64,000 nt of DNA from JANQMX01 sp965247175 (GTDB lineage Bacteria; Pseudomonadota; Alphaproteobacteria; Kiloniellales; DSM-21159): the NCBI GenBank assembly GCA_965247175.1, contig OZ252006.1, positions 2,666,001 through 2,730,000 on the forward strand, given 5' to 3'. Under the pieces are notes generated by a model that was not told where the DNA came from, searched no databases, and saw only the letters and a list, made by a program, of their open reading frames with translations. A program made the position numbers and the translations under genes. This document shows positions 46,056-53,172 of the stretch, piece by piece. How positions within the stretch are numbered: position 1 is the first letter of the stretch; the number at the start of each line of letters is the position of its first letter.

Positions 46056-46137
46056 CTGTTCCGTCCCACTCCCCCACCCGGCCGCCCCACTGTCCACAAT
46101 TCCGTGGGCGGCCGGGTGGGGGAGTGGGACGGAACAG
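46056..46137 (+). repeat. 82-bp perfect hairpin repeat, copy 1
   Basis: The left arm (46056-46087) begins CTGTTCCGTCCCACTCCCCC; the right arm (46106-46137) is its exact 32-base reverse complement. The 18-base loop is CACTGTCCACAATTCCGT. The opposite-orientation copy at 48973-49054 has the same loop and the same arms except for one base pair, changed on both sides. It starts 36 bases after the GNAT stop, after a small GCGCC-TTC-GGCGC hairpin, so it could act as a 3'-end structure. About 90 bases to its right (46138-46230) also resemble the flank of copy 2. Confidence 0.92.
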
Positions 46138-46230
46138 CCCGGGCGCGCCTCCGCAAGGAGACACCAAGCTTACCTGGCGCCGGCGCGCGCCAGAAAGACT
46201 CATCGGGCGGGGGTGCGGGCTGGTACCGTG
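46138..46230 (+). repeat. Diverged inner flank of the hairpin repeat, copy 1
   Basis: Reverse-complemented, this stretch resembles the bases just left of copy 2 (about 48890-48972): shared blocks include AGGCGCGCC, TGTCTCC, CGCGCC-GC-CCAG and ACCAGCCC-CACCC in the same order and nearly the same spacing. This suggests the repeat unit is about 170 bases, with a well-kept hairpin end and a decaying body. Confidence 0.55.
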
Positions 46231-46320
46231 CGACAGCGGAGCCGTCTGAAAGACTCCCCTTGACCCGTCCCTTGGGGCCGCACTTACAGATGGACGACGT
46301 CACCGAAAGCGAGTCGTCCC

Positions 46321-47331
46321 ATGAACACCAGCAACGCCCACCTCAGCCCCGCCGAAGCCGCCAGAGAGCTTGGCGTCTCGCCAAAGGCACTGCGCGTCTA
46401 CGAACGGCACGGCCTGATCGCGCCCCGCCGCAGCGAAGCCGGCTGGCGCCTCTACGGTCCGGAGGACCTGCGGCGCGCCCGCGAGGTTGTCACATTGCGC
46501 GCCGTCGGGTTCCGCCTGACGCAGATCACGGGCCTGTTGGCGGACGCCGCGCCAGCCGAGCTGGCCGAGGCGCTGACCGCACAGCAGGCAACACTGCAAG
46601 ACCGGCTGTGCGAGACCTCCACGGCGCTGACGCTGCTGGAAGGCCTACGCCGGGATCTCGCCGAGCGCCAAGCGCCTAACACTGAAAGAGCGCCCTATAA
46701 GGAACCCGTCGTCGCCTTCGACCTTCCCTGGCCGTGGGGCGGCGAGCGTTTCGTTCTGCATGACCTTCGGGCCCTGACTTACATCGTCGGGCCGCTGTTC
46801 AGCGGCAAAACCAGGCTGGCGCAATGCCTGGCCGAGCAGCTGCCGAACGCCGCTTTCCTCAGCCTTGAGCGCGAAGAGGACGTCGAGGCACGGCTTGCCG
46901 CCGACTCGAAGCTGGCGGCGCGGGCCGAGCGCACTCTGGCCCGGCTGACCGAGGACGGCGCGAAACCCTCAAGGGCGCTCACCGCGCTCATCGCCGGTCT
47001 CGAAACCGAACACCACGACGCGCTGGTGGTCGACCTGGTCGAGCAGGGCCTCGATGCGGCCAGTCAGCGCGCGCTCATCGCCCATCTGCGCCAACGCGGG
47101 CAAAGCGCCCGGCCACTGTTTCTCATGACCCGCTCAAACGCCGTCCTCGACCTTGCCGCGGTCGGCGGCGATGAGACCATTCTCTTCTGCCCGGCGAACC
47201 ACAGCCCACCGCACGTGGTGGCGCCCTACCCAGGTGCACAGGGTTACGAGGCGCTGGCCAGCTGCCTCGCCTCCCCCGCTGTCCGTGCCCGAAGCGAAGG
47301 CGTCGTCGCCTGCCGCAGCGCGGTCGGGTGA
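46321..47331 (+). CDS. MerR-type regulator fused to a P-loop domain
   Basis: 336 residues. An N-terminal MerR winged helix (residues about 7-75: LSPAEAARELGVSPKALRVYERHGLI, GWRLYGPEDLRRAREVVTLRAVGF) is followed by a coiled coil (about 77-116). Residues 120-325 form a separate domain with a Walker A GPLFSGKT at 157-164 and a possible Walker B DALVVDLVE near 235. ABC-signature residues are not obvious. MerR proteins usually carry a small ligand-binding domain; a nucleotide-binding domain here is unusual. It stands before the HxlR gene, convergent with it. Confidence 0.78.
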   Translation: MNTSNAHLSPAEAARELGVSPKALRVYERHGLIAPRRSEAGWRLYGPEDLRRAREVVTLRAVGFRLTQITGLLADAAPAELAEALTAQQATLQDRLCETSTALTLLEGLRRDLAERQAPNTERAPYKEPVVAFDLPWPWGGERFVLHDLRALTYIVGPLFSGKTRLAQCLAEQLPNAAFLSLEREEDVEARLAADSKLAARAERTLARLTEDGAKPSRALTALIAGLETEHHDALVVDLVEQGLDAASQRALIAHLRQRGQSARPLFLMTRSNAVLDLAAVGGDETILFCPANHSPPHVVAPYPGAQGYEALASCLASPAVRARSEGVVACRSAVG

Positions 47332-47341
47332 AAAGCGTATC

Positions 47342-47683
47342 TCACGGCTCGCGCGGCACCTGCTTCGCCCACTTGCCGGACCAGCGGCCGAAGGGCTTCA
47401 GCAAGCCGAAGAGCTCCTGGCCCAGAGACGTCAGGCCGTAGCCGCGTTCGCCGTGGCCGACCAGGCCGCTCTCCCGTAGTTCCTTGAGCCGCCGGTTGAG
47501 CACCGTAGGAGAGACGCCCTCGCAGCGTGCCTGCAACTCGCGGAAGGTTAGCGCCCCCTCGGACAACTGCCAGAGAATGCCGAGCGACCAGCTGCGGCCC
47601 AGCAGGTCGAACAGCGCCATGATCGGCTTGCCGCTTTTCGAGCCGCGGACCGGCCGGCCCGGCTTTGGCGTTTGCGATGCCAT
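47342..47683 (-). CDS. HxlR family transcriptional regulator
   Basis: 113 residues. The winged-helix core is typical of HxlR: IMALFDLLGRSWSLGILWQLSEGALTFRELQARCEGVSPTVLNRRLKELRESGLV, then the wing ERGYGLTSLGQEL. It is divergent from the EamA exporter, and GTAGCA-N7-TGCTAC (47726-47744) lies between them, so it probably controls that exporter and itself. No conserved redox cysteine of the YodB type is visible near the N-terminus. Confidence 0.87.
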   Translation of the reverse strand: MASQTPKPGRPVRGSKSGKPIMALFDLLGRSWSLGILWQLSEGALTFRELQARCEGVSPTVLNRRLKELRESGLVGHGERGYGLTSLGQELFGLLKPFGRWSGKWAKQVPREP

Positions 47684-47725
47684 GGAGTCTCGTCCCTGCT
47701 CCTCGTCCCGCTTGCTATCTTTTGT

Positions 47726-47744
47726 GTAGCAGACTATATGCTAC
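47726..47744. promoter_or_regulatory. Palindromic operator between HxlR and EamA genes
   Basis: GTAGCA (47726-47731) and TGCTAC (47739-47744) are perfect six-base arms around GACTATA. A third GTAGCA occurs at 47752-47757. Position 40 bases before the exporter ATG and 43 from the HxlR ATG fits a shared repressor site. Confidence 0.65.
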
Positions 47745-47783
47745 GCAATTAGTAGCAAATAGCACGCAACATTCGAGCTTGTC

Positions 47784-48674
47784 ATGATCCTTCTGCCTGC
47801 GCTTGCCGCGGTCGTCGCCTCCCTGGGCTGGGCCGCCGGCGCCATCATCGCCCAGGCTCCTGCCCGCGCAGTCGGTGCCTTCGAGTTCACCCGCATCCAG
47901 CTGATCGCCTGCAGCGCCCTGATGGCCCTGCTCTGCAGCCTCTTCGGCCAATGGCAGACGGTCGACTGGTCGTACTGGCCGCTGTTCGTCGCCACCGTCA
48001 TCATCGGCGTAGTGCTGGGCAACCTGGCGATGATCGAGTGCCTAAGGCGCGGCGGGGCACGCTGGACCGAGCTGATGATGTCGCTACGCGCCCCCCTGGT
48101 GGCGCTGATTGCCTTCCTCTGGCTGGGCGAGACCTTGCGGCCGGCCGATGCCCTGGGCGGGGCGGTCGCGCTGGCCGGCGTTTTCCTCGCCATTCTGTTC
48201 GGCCGTGACGGGGCGAGCGAGCCTGTCCCCAAGGGCGGCGCGGCGCTGACCTTTGTGCTGCTGGGGCTCTTCGCGGCCGCCTGCCAGGGTTTCGGCTTTC
48301 TCGCCATGAAGCCGGCCATGCTGTCGGGGACCGAGCCGCTGGCCGCCTCGGCCATCCGCCTGCTCGGCGCGGCCTTCGTCATCTCACTGGTCGCGCTCTG
48401 GCCCATGCCGGCCTTTCGCTCCAAGACGGAGGTCCGCCCGGGCCTCTTGGGCCGCGTCATCCTGCCCGGCGCGATCGGCTACGGGCTGTCGTCCTCGCTG
48501 CTGCTCTACGCCTTTGCCAACCTGGAGGCCGGCGCAGCGGCGGTGCTCGGCTGTCTCTCCCCGGTCCTGGTGCTGCCCATCCTCTGGGCGCAGCACAAGC
48601 GGCGGCCCAACGCCTTTGCCCTGCTCGGCGCGCTGCTGGCCGTGGCCGGCACGGCTATCATCGCCTTGAGTTGA
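47784..48674 (+). CDS. EamA-type DMT transporter
   Basis: 296 residues with ten predicted helices in two EamA repeats; each repeat ends in the usual xxGExLRPxDALGGAVALAGV (first) and ALLGALLAVAGTAIIAL (second) pattern. Second-repeat start: GGAALTFVLLGLFAAACQGFGFLAMKPAML. It is an inner-membrane exporter of small metabolites or drugs. Regulation by the divergent HxlR gene is likely. Confidence 0.85.
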   Translation: MILLPALAAVVASLGWAAGAIIAQAPARAVGAFEFTRIQLIACSALMALLCSLFGQWQTVDWSYWPLFVATVIIGVVLGNLAMIECLRRGGARWTELMMSLRAPLVALIAFLWLGETLRPADALGGAVALAGVFLAILFGRDGASEPVPKGGAALTFVLLGLFAAACQGFGFLAMKPAMLSGTEPLAASAIRLLGAAFVISLVALWPMPAFRSKTEVRPGLLGRVILPGAIGYGLSSSLLLYAFANLEAGAAAVLGCLSPVLVLPILWAQHKRRPNAFALLGALLAVAGTAIIALS

Positions 48675-49061
48675 CGGGGAGCGGCGCTGTCGCGGCAGAG
48701 GCCGCCGCTATCGTCACCCTTGGGCGAGCCGCGCAGCGGCGAGTTCCGAGGGCTCGCGGAGCGAGTTGCCAAAGGCACGGATAGGCATGGCGCAGGCCGA
48801 TGGGTGGATCCTCGGGACGGGCCCGTTGGGCCCGCCCAAGGATGACAGTTGGAGAAGCGGCTCTGGCCGTGCGTCGCACTGGTTCGTCTCGGCACCAGCC
48901 CACACCCAGTAGGTCTCCTAGGGCGCGCCAGCTCCAGCGTTGCTCGATGTCTCCGTACAGAGGCGCGCCATGCTGTTCCGTCCCACTCCCCCACCCGGCC
49001 ACCCACGGAATTGTGGACAGTGGGGTGGCCGGGTGGGGGAGTGGGACGGAACAGAGCCAAA
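48675..49061. repeat. Repeat-rich intergenic region before lpd
   Basis: About 390 bases without a gene between the EamA stop and the lpd stop. It contains an imperfect 34-base palindrome at 48809-48842 (TCCTCGGG...CCCAAGGA with GGGCCC-GTT-GGGCCC at its core), of the GGATCC/GGATGAC type dispersed in many alphaproteobacterial genomes, then the decayed flank (about 48890-48972) and the hairpin of repeat copy 2. Confidence 0.6.
48973..49054 (-). repeat. 82-bp perfect hairpin repeat, copy 2 (inverted)
   Basis: Arms 48973-49004 and 49023-49054 are exact 32-base reverse complements; the 18-base loop ACGGAATTGTGGACAGTG is the exact reverse complement of the copy 1 loop. The arm differs from copy 1 at one site (GGCCGCCC in copy 1, GGCCACCC here) and the partner arm has changed to match. 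On the minus strand it lies seven bases after the lpd stop, the same relative placement as copy 1 after the GNAT gene. Confidence 0.92.
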
Positions 49062-50468
49062 CTACATGTGTATCGGCCGGCCTTCGGCGGCGAGGGCGGC
49101 TTCCTTGACGGCCTCGTTCAGGGTCGGGTGGCCGTGGAAGGCGCGGGCCAAGTCCTCGGCGGACCCGCCGAACTCCATGGCCACCACCACCTCGTGTATG
49201 AGGGTGCCGGCGTCCGGCCCGATGATGTGGCAGGCCAGGATGCGGTCGGTCGTGGCGTCCGAGAGCAGCTTGACGAAGCCCTCGGTCATGTTGGCGGCGC
49301 GGGCGCGGCCATTGGCGGTGAAGGGGAACTTGCCGATCTTGTACTTGGTGCCGGCGGCCTTCAGCTCTTCCTCGGTGGGGCCGACGCTGGCCACCTCCGG
49401 CCAAGTGTAGACGATGCCCGGCACGGTTCCGTAGTTCACGTGCCCTGCCTGCCCCGCGATGATCTCGGCGACGGCGACGCCCTCCTCTTCCGCTTTGTGG
49501 GCCAGCATGGGGCCCTTGATGACATCGCCGATGGCGTAGACCCCGGCGACGTTGGTGCGGAAATGGTCGTCGGTCTCGACGCGGCCCTTGTCGTCCAGCG
49601 CCACGCCGGCCTCGGCCAGGCCCAGGCCTTCTGTGAGCGGCTTGCGGCCGATGGCGACCAGCATGACGTCGCAGGCGATCTCCTCGGCATCGCCACCTTT
49701 GGCAGGCTCGACGGTGAGGGTGACCCCCTTGGCGTTGCTTTTGGCACCGGTCACCTTGGTCGAGAGGCGGAACTCCACGCCCTGCTTCTTCAGGATGCGC
49801 ATGAAGGTCTTGCCGATCTCGCCGTCCATGGTCGGCACGATGCGGTCGAGGAACTCCACCACCGTTACCTTGGACCCCAGGCGCTGCCAGACCGAGCCCA
49901 TCTCGAGGCCGATGTAGCCGCCGCCCACCACCACCAGGTGCTTGGGCACGGAGGTCAGCTCCAAGGCACCGGTGGAGGAGACGATGCGCTTTTCGTCCAC
50001 TTCGATGCCCGGCAGGTCGACATGGTCGGAGCCGGTGGCGATGACGATGTGCTTAGCCGAGACGGTCTCCTCGCCGTCAGGCCCGGTGACCGTGACCTTG
50101 CCGCCACCGGCCAGGCGCCCGGCGCCCTTCAGCCAGTCCACCTTGTTCTTCTTGAACAGGAACTCGACGCCTTTGACGTTGGCCTCCACCACCTTGTCCT
50201 TGTGGCCCATCATGGCCTTGAGATCGAGCGAGACCTTGCTGACCTTGACCCCGAAGCTGGCCAGGCCGTGGCTCGCCTCCTCGAACTTCTCGGAGGCCTG
50301 GAGCAGCGCCTTGGAGGGGATGCAGCCGACGTTCAGGCAGGTGCCGCCCAGGGTCTCGCGCTTCTCGACACAGGCGGTCTTGAGCCCGAGCTGGGCGCAG
50401 CGGATGGCACAAACATAGCCGCCCGGCCCGGCCCCGATGACGACCACGTCATAGCTCTTCTCGCTCAT
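49062..50468 (-). CDS. lpd: Dihydrolipoyl dehydrogenase
   Basis: 468 residues. FAD site VVVIGAGPGGYVCAIRCAQLG, redox pair C44/C49 in GGTCLNVGCIPSK, NAD site LVVVGGGYIGLEMGSVWQRLG, second FAD segment GVYAIGDVIKGPMLAHKAEEEG and the C-terminal FHGHPTLNEAVKEAAL with the active-site His-Glu pair. It is the E3 subunit of 2-oxo acid dehydrogenase complexes. In related bacteria lpd follows sucAB and sits near xerC; here no sucAB is upstream, only an unrelated orphan gene. Confidence 0.97.
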   Translation of the reverse strand: MSEKSYDVVVIGAGPGGYVCAIRCAQLGLKTACVEKRETLGGTCLNVGCIPSKALLQASEKFEEASHGLASFGVKVSKVSLDLKAMMGHKDKVVEANVKGVEFLFKKNKVDWLKGAGRLAGGGKVTVTGPDGEETVSAKHIVIATGSDHVDLPGIEVDEKRIVSSTGALELTSVPKHLVVVGGGYIGLEMGSVWQRLGSKVTVVEFLDRIVPTMDGEIGKTFMRILKKQGVEFRLSTKVTGAKSNAKGVTLTVEPAKGGDAEEIACDVMLVAIGRKPLTEGLGLAEAGVALDDKGRVETDDHFRTNVAGVYAIGDVIKGPMLAHKAEEEGVAVAEIIAGQAGHVNYGTVPGIVYTWPEVASVGPTEEELKAAGTKYKIGKFPFTANGRARAANMTEGFVKLLSDATTDRILACHIIGPDAGTLIHEVVVAMEFGGSAEDLARAFHGHPTLNEAVKEAALAAEGRPIHM

Positions 50469-50609
50469 GCAAAGTCTCCCCTCTTGCCGGCGCTGGAGGT
50501 TGTGAATTGGGCTCCGCCGGGCTGGAAATCAAAAACCGAGCGGACCATGCCGCAAGGCATGACCAGGGACAAGCGGACTAAGGGGCCAAGGTCCCCGGAG
50601 CCACATGAC

Positions 50610-51491
50610 TTACCGCCTGGACTCCCAAGACAGTCTTTCCAAATCTCGAGCTCTTGTGAGGTCGCTCCCGACAAAGGTGATTCTCTTACTCCGCGTACGT
50701 CGGGAGAGGTATTGCCAGGTTCTGAAGGCGCCGCAGATCCGGCGAACGATCCAGATCTTGATAAACTCGGCGCTGCTGCCTTGCCATCGCTGGCCATCCC
50801 AGAACCGCTTTACGACAACCTCCAGCACAAGCACGTCCGGGCCAATCGCTGGAAAAAAGAGCTTCTGAATGAGCCACGGCATAGTCCGCCACGCCTCTTC
50901 GACTTCGGCTTCGTAACGCTCAACCTCCGACTGGCCCTCCTCGTCCCAGTGGTAGAGAGCGCGCATCTGTGGTTGTATATTGTCGGTCCATTTGACGTGA
51001 TAGCCGGTACGCTCGACGTAGCCGCAGTCAGCAAGCAAAGCGAAAATGCGCTCGAAGCCCTCTGGCACTGGAAAAACGGCTCGCCGAGTTGGAATCGGAC
51101 AATCGCCGTAGTCCGTCGTGAGTCCGAGAAAGACCTTGATGACCTCGCCGAGCGGTGGCGCAGAGGTCGGCAAACTGTCGGCAAGATGGGCGCGCAGCTC
51201 GTCGACGTCGAAAAGGATCCGGAAGTAGGCCGACCACGGATGCTCGCCTTGTTTCGGCGAACCGTCGTGGTTGATCGGAACCGCCACGCCCGCATCCATC
51301 AGCACGCTGCAGGCCGCCTCGAAGTCACTCATGAAGCCGTGCCCGATGATGTAGTTCTTGAAGTCGGACCGGCTCTCTCGTCCTTGGTTGTCTTCCCAGA
51401 CCTCGCCGTCGAAGCTGTTTTTTGGATAACGGACGGCAATCTGCACGACCAACTCGTCGTAGAGTTCTTTTTCGTCCTCGGTCAGCTCCAT
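50610..51491 (-). CDS. Hypothetical protein, no recognised family
   Basis: 293 residues, no signal peptide or membrane segment. The sequence alternates acidic, Trp-rich stretches (YPKNSFDGEVWEDNQGRE, GEHPWSAYFRILFDVDEL) with a basic C-terminal 60 residues (WDGQRWQGSSAEFIKIWIVRR, SRRTRSKRITF). The change in character near residue 240 could mark a frameshift. Base composition is less extreme than its neighbours, so it may be acquired. It sits where sucAB would be expected next to lpd. A weak ribosome binding site precedes the ATG. Confidence 0.6.
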   Translation of the reverse strand: MELTEDEKELYDELVVQIAVRYPKNSFDGEVWEDNQGRESRSDFKNYIIGHGFMSDFEAACSVLMDAGVAVPINHDGSPKQGEHPWSAYFRILFDVDELRAHLADSLPTSAPPLGEVIKVFLGLTTDYGDCPIPTRRAVFPVPEGFERIFALLADCGYVERTGYHVKWTDNIQPQMRALYHWDEEGQSEVERYEAEVEEAWRTMPWLIQKLFFPAIGPDVLVLEVVVKRFWDGQRWQGSSAEFIKIWIVRRICGAFRTWQYLSRRTRSKRITFVGSDLTRARDLERLSWESRR

Positions 51492-51559
51492 AGGACCAGT
51501 CCCTCAAGCCGATGGACCACCCTTCCAGCGGGTAGCCGGTCGTCCGTTTCTTGATAGGG

Positions 51560-52153
51560 TTAGGCGGTTGAGATTGCGTTTAGCGTCCCCGCGAGGCGCT
51601 GCGCCGCGGCCTTGCTGGCCCGGCGGAGGTCGGTCATGGGGCCGAGGGGGGCCATGGACTCGACGCTGAGGTACGCGGCGGCGATGCCGGCGGCGACGGC
51701 CTCGACCGCGTCCTGCTCGGCCTCGGGGTGGGCCTCGGCGACGACCCGGGCGATGTCCGCGATGAAGGCGCGGGTCCAGTCCCGCATGGCCCGGGCGAGC
51801 TTGGGGCGCTCGGCGGCGGCGGCGATGAGGGCGTTGGAGACCAGCACCTCCCGGTGATCGACCATCGCCGGGTCAAACAGCCAATCGATTAGGGTTTCCA
51901 AGCGCTTGTCCTGCGGCAGGGCTGCCACGAGCTCCTGCATGGATTGCTCGGAGCTTTCGAGATAGCGCTCCAGCAGGGCGTCCAGCAGATCGTCACGATT
52001 GCCGACGTTGTGCCGGATGAGCGGCCGGGCGAGGCCCGCCTCTTCCGCCACCCGCTCCAGGGTCGCGCCCTCCACCCCATAGCGCGCCACGCAGATTTCG
52101 AACGCGTCGAGGATCTGGGTGCGGCGTTCCTCCTTGATGCTGCGGCGGGGCAA
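51560..52153 (-). CDS. TetR/AcrR family transcriptional repressor
   Basis: 197 residues from a TTG at 52153 with AGGAACG six bases upstream. N-terminal helix-turn-helix: RRTQILDAFEICVARYGVEGATLERVAEEAGLARPLIRHNVGNRDDLLDALLERY. The ligand domain is all-helical. It is divergent from the sterol-desaturase-like gene at 52264. Two 6-bp-spaced inverted repeats in the 110-base gap match each other, so it very likely represses that operon and itself. Confidence 0.88.
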   Translation of the reverse strand: MPRRSIKEERRTQILDAFEICVARYGVEGATLERVAEEAGLARPLIRHNVGNRDDLLDALLERYLESSEQSMQELVAALPQDKRLETLIDWLFDPAMVDHREVLVSNALIAAAAERPKLARAMRDWTRAFIADIARVVAEAHPEAEQDAVEAVAAGIAAAYLSVESMAPLGPMTDLRRASKAAAQRLAGTLNAISTA

Positions 52154-52167
52154 GGCGTTCCTCGTTT

Positions 52168-52185
52168 ATTGTCTTCATTGACAAT
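52168..52185. promoter_or_regulatory. TetR operator, site 1
   Basis: ATTGTC-TTCATT-GACAAT, perfect six-base arms, located 15 bases before the tetR start codon. The same half-sites recur at 52211-52230. Confidence 0.8.
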
Positions 52186-52210
52186 CTATGCGTCCGAGCA
52201 CATCTAGCAT

Positions 52211-52230
52211 GATTGTCGGATACGACAATC
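52211..52230. promoter_or_regulatory. TetR operator, site 2
   Basis: GATTGTC-GGATAC-GACAATC, perfect seven-base arms with the same half-site and spacing as site 1, centred 44 bp away and 44 bases before the ATG at 52264. Two equal sites suggest cooperative or separate control of the two promoters. Confidence 0.8.
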
Positions 52231-52263
52231 TATTCAATCCCACAGGCCTGGAGCAACACCGCC

Positions 52264-53172
52264 ATGGATTTCCTCACGACGCCTTTCACGGAGATGCAGC
52301 TCTTCGCCTGGGAGCAGTGGGTGAACGACTGGGTCTTTCTCGGGGCCCTGGTCCTGCTTGCGCTCGAGCTGCTGCGCTACGCCGTGCTCGGCAAGCTGAG
52401 CTGGAACCTGTTGGGCGACACGGCGACCAACTTCGTGACCTTCGCCATGTATCTGGCGGTCTCCTATTTCCTTTTCGCCGCGCTCTATCTCGGCGCCTTC
52501 TTCACCGCTCAGCAGTTCGCCCTCTTCGAGATCGAAAGCAGTCTGCTGACCCTCTTGCTCTGCATCGTGCTGGCCGATCTGGCCTACTACTGGGAGCACC
52601 GCTTCAGCCACCGGGTCGGGCTCGCCTGGGCGACCCATTCGGTGCACCACTCCTCGACCCACTTCAATCTCTCGGTCGCCAACCGCTTCGGCCCGCTGGA
52701 CGACCTCTGGGCCATCCTCTTCCACCTGCCCCTGGTGCTGATCGGCTTCGACCCCGTCCTGGTCTTCTTCGCGGCGCTGTTGGTGCTGCAGTACCAGACC
52801 TTTCTGCACACCGAGGCGGTCGGCAAGCTGCCGCGGCCCATCGAGTGGATCTTCAACACCCCCTCGCATCACCGGGTGCACCACGGTGCCAACCCGCAGT
52901 ACCTCGACAAGAACTACGGCGGCCTCTTCATCGTCTGGGACCGGCTGTTCGGCAGCTTCGCCGAGGAGCAGGAGACGGTGACCTACGGCCTCGTCCGGCC
53001 GATCAACTCGCTCAATCCGCTTGTCGTTTTCGGCCACAGGTTGTATCGCTTGGCCAGGAGCGTGGCGACCACGGCGGGCTTGACCGACAAGCTGCGCCGC
53101 CTGGTTCTGCCGCCCGACTGGGAGCCGCAGAGACAAGATCGATGGGACCGGACGCGACCAAGCCCACCATGA
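52264..53172 (+). CDS. Sterol desaturase/fatty acid hydroxylase family protein
   Basis: 302 residues from the ATG at 52264 with GGAGC upstream; the frame starts earlier, inside operator site 2, which is rejected. Four or more membrane helices. The eight-histidine diiron signature is complete: WEHRFSHR, THSVHHSSTHFNLS and PSHHRVHHGANPQYLDKNYGG. Such enzymes hydroxylate or desaturate lipids, sterols or carotenoids at the membrane. It is coupled by a 31-base overlap to the following hydrolase. Repression by the TetR protein is likely. Confidence 0.88.
   Translation: MDFLTTPFTEMQLFAWEQWVNDWVFLGALVLLALELLRYAVLGKLSWNLLGDTATNFVTFAMYLAVSYFLFAALYLGAFFTAQQFALFEIESSLLTLLLCIVLADLAYYWEHRFSHRVGLAWATHSVHHSSTHFNLSVANRFGPLDDLWAILFHLPLVLIGFDPVLVFFAALLVLQYQTFLHTEAVGKLPRPIEWIFNTPSHHRVHHGANPQYLDKNYGGLFIVWDRLFGSFAEEQETVTYGLVRPINSLNPLVVFGHRLYRLARSVATTAGLTDKLRRLVLPPDWEPQRQDRWDRTRPSPP

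Noticed and set aside
48849..51554. 901-residue plus-strand frame
   Set aside because: Antisense to lpd and the orphan gene, and it passes through the hairpin repeat; no family resemblance.
52188..53141. N-terminal 318 residues of the 557-residue frame ending at 53861
   Set aside because: A shadow of the desaturase-like gene; only the part from 53142 is the hydrolase.
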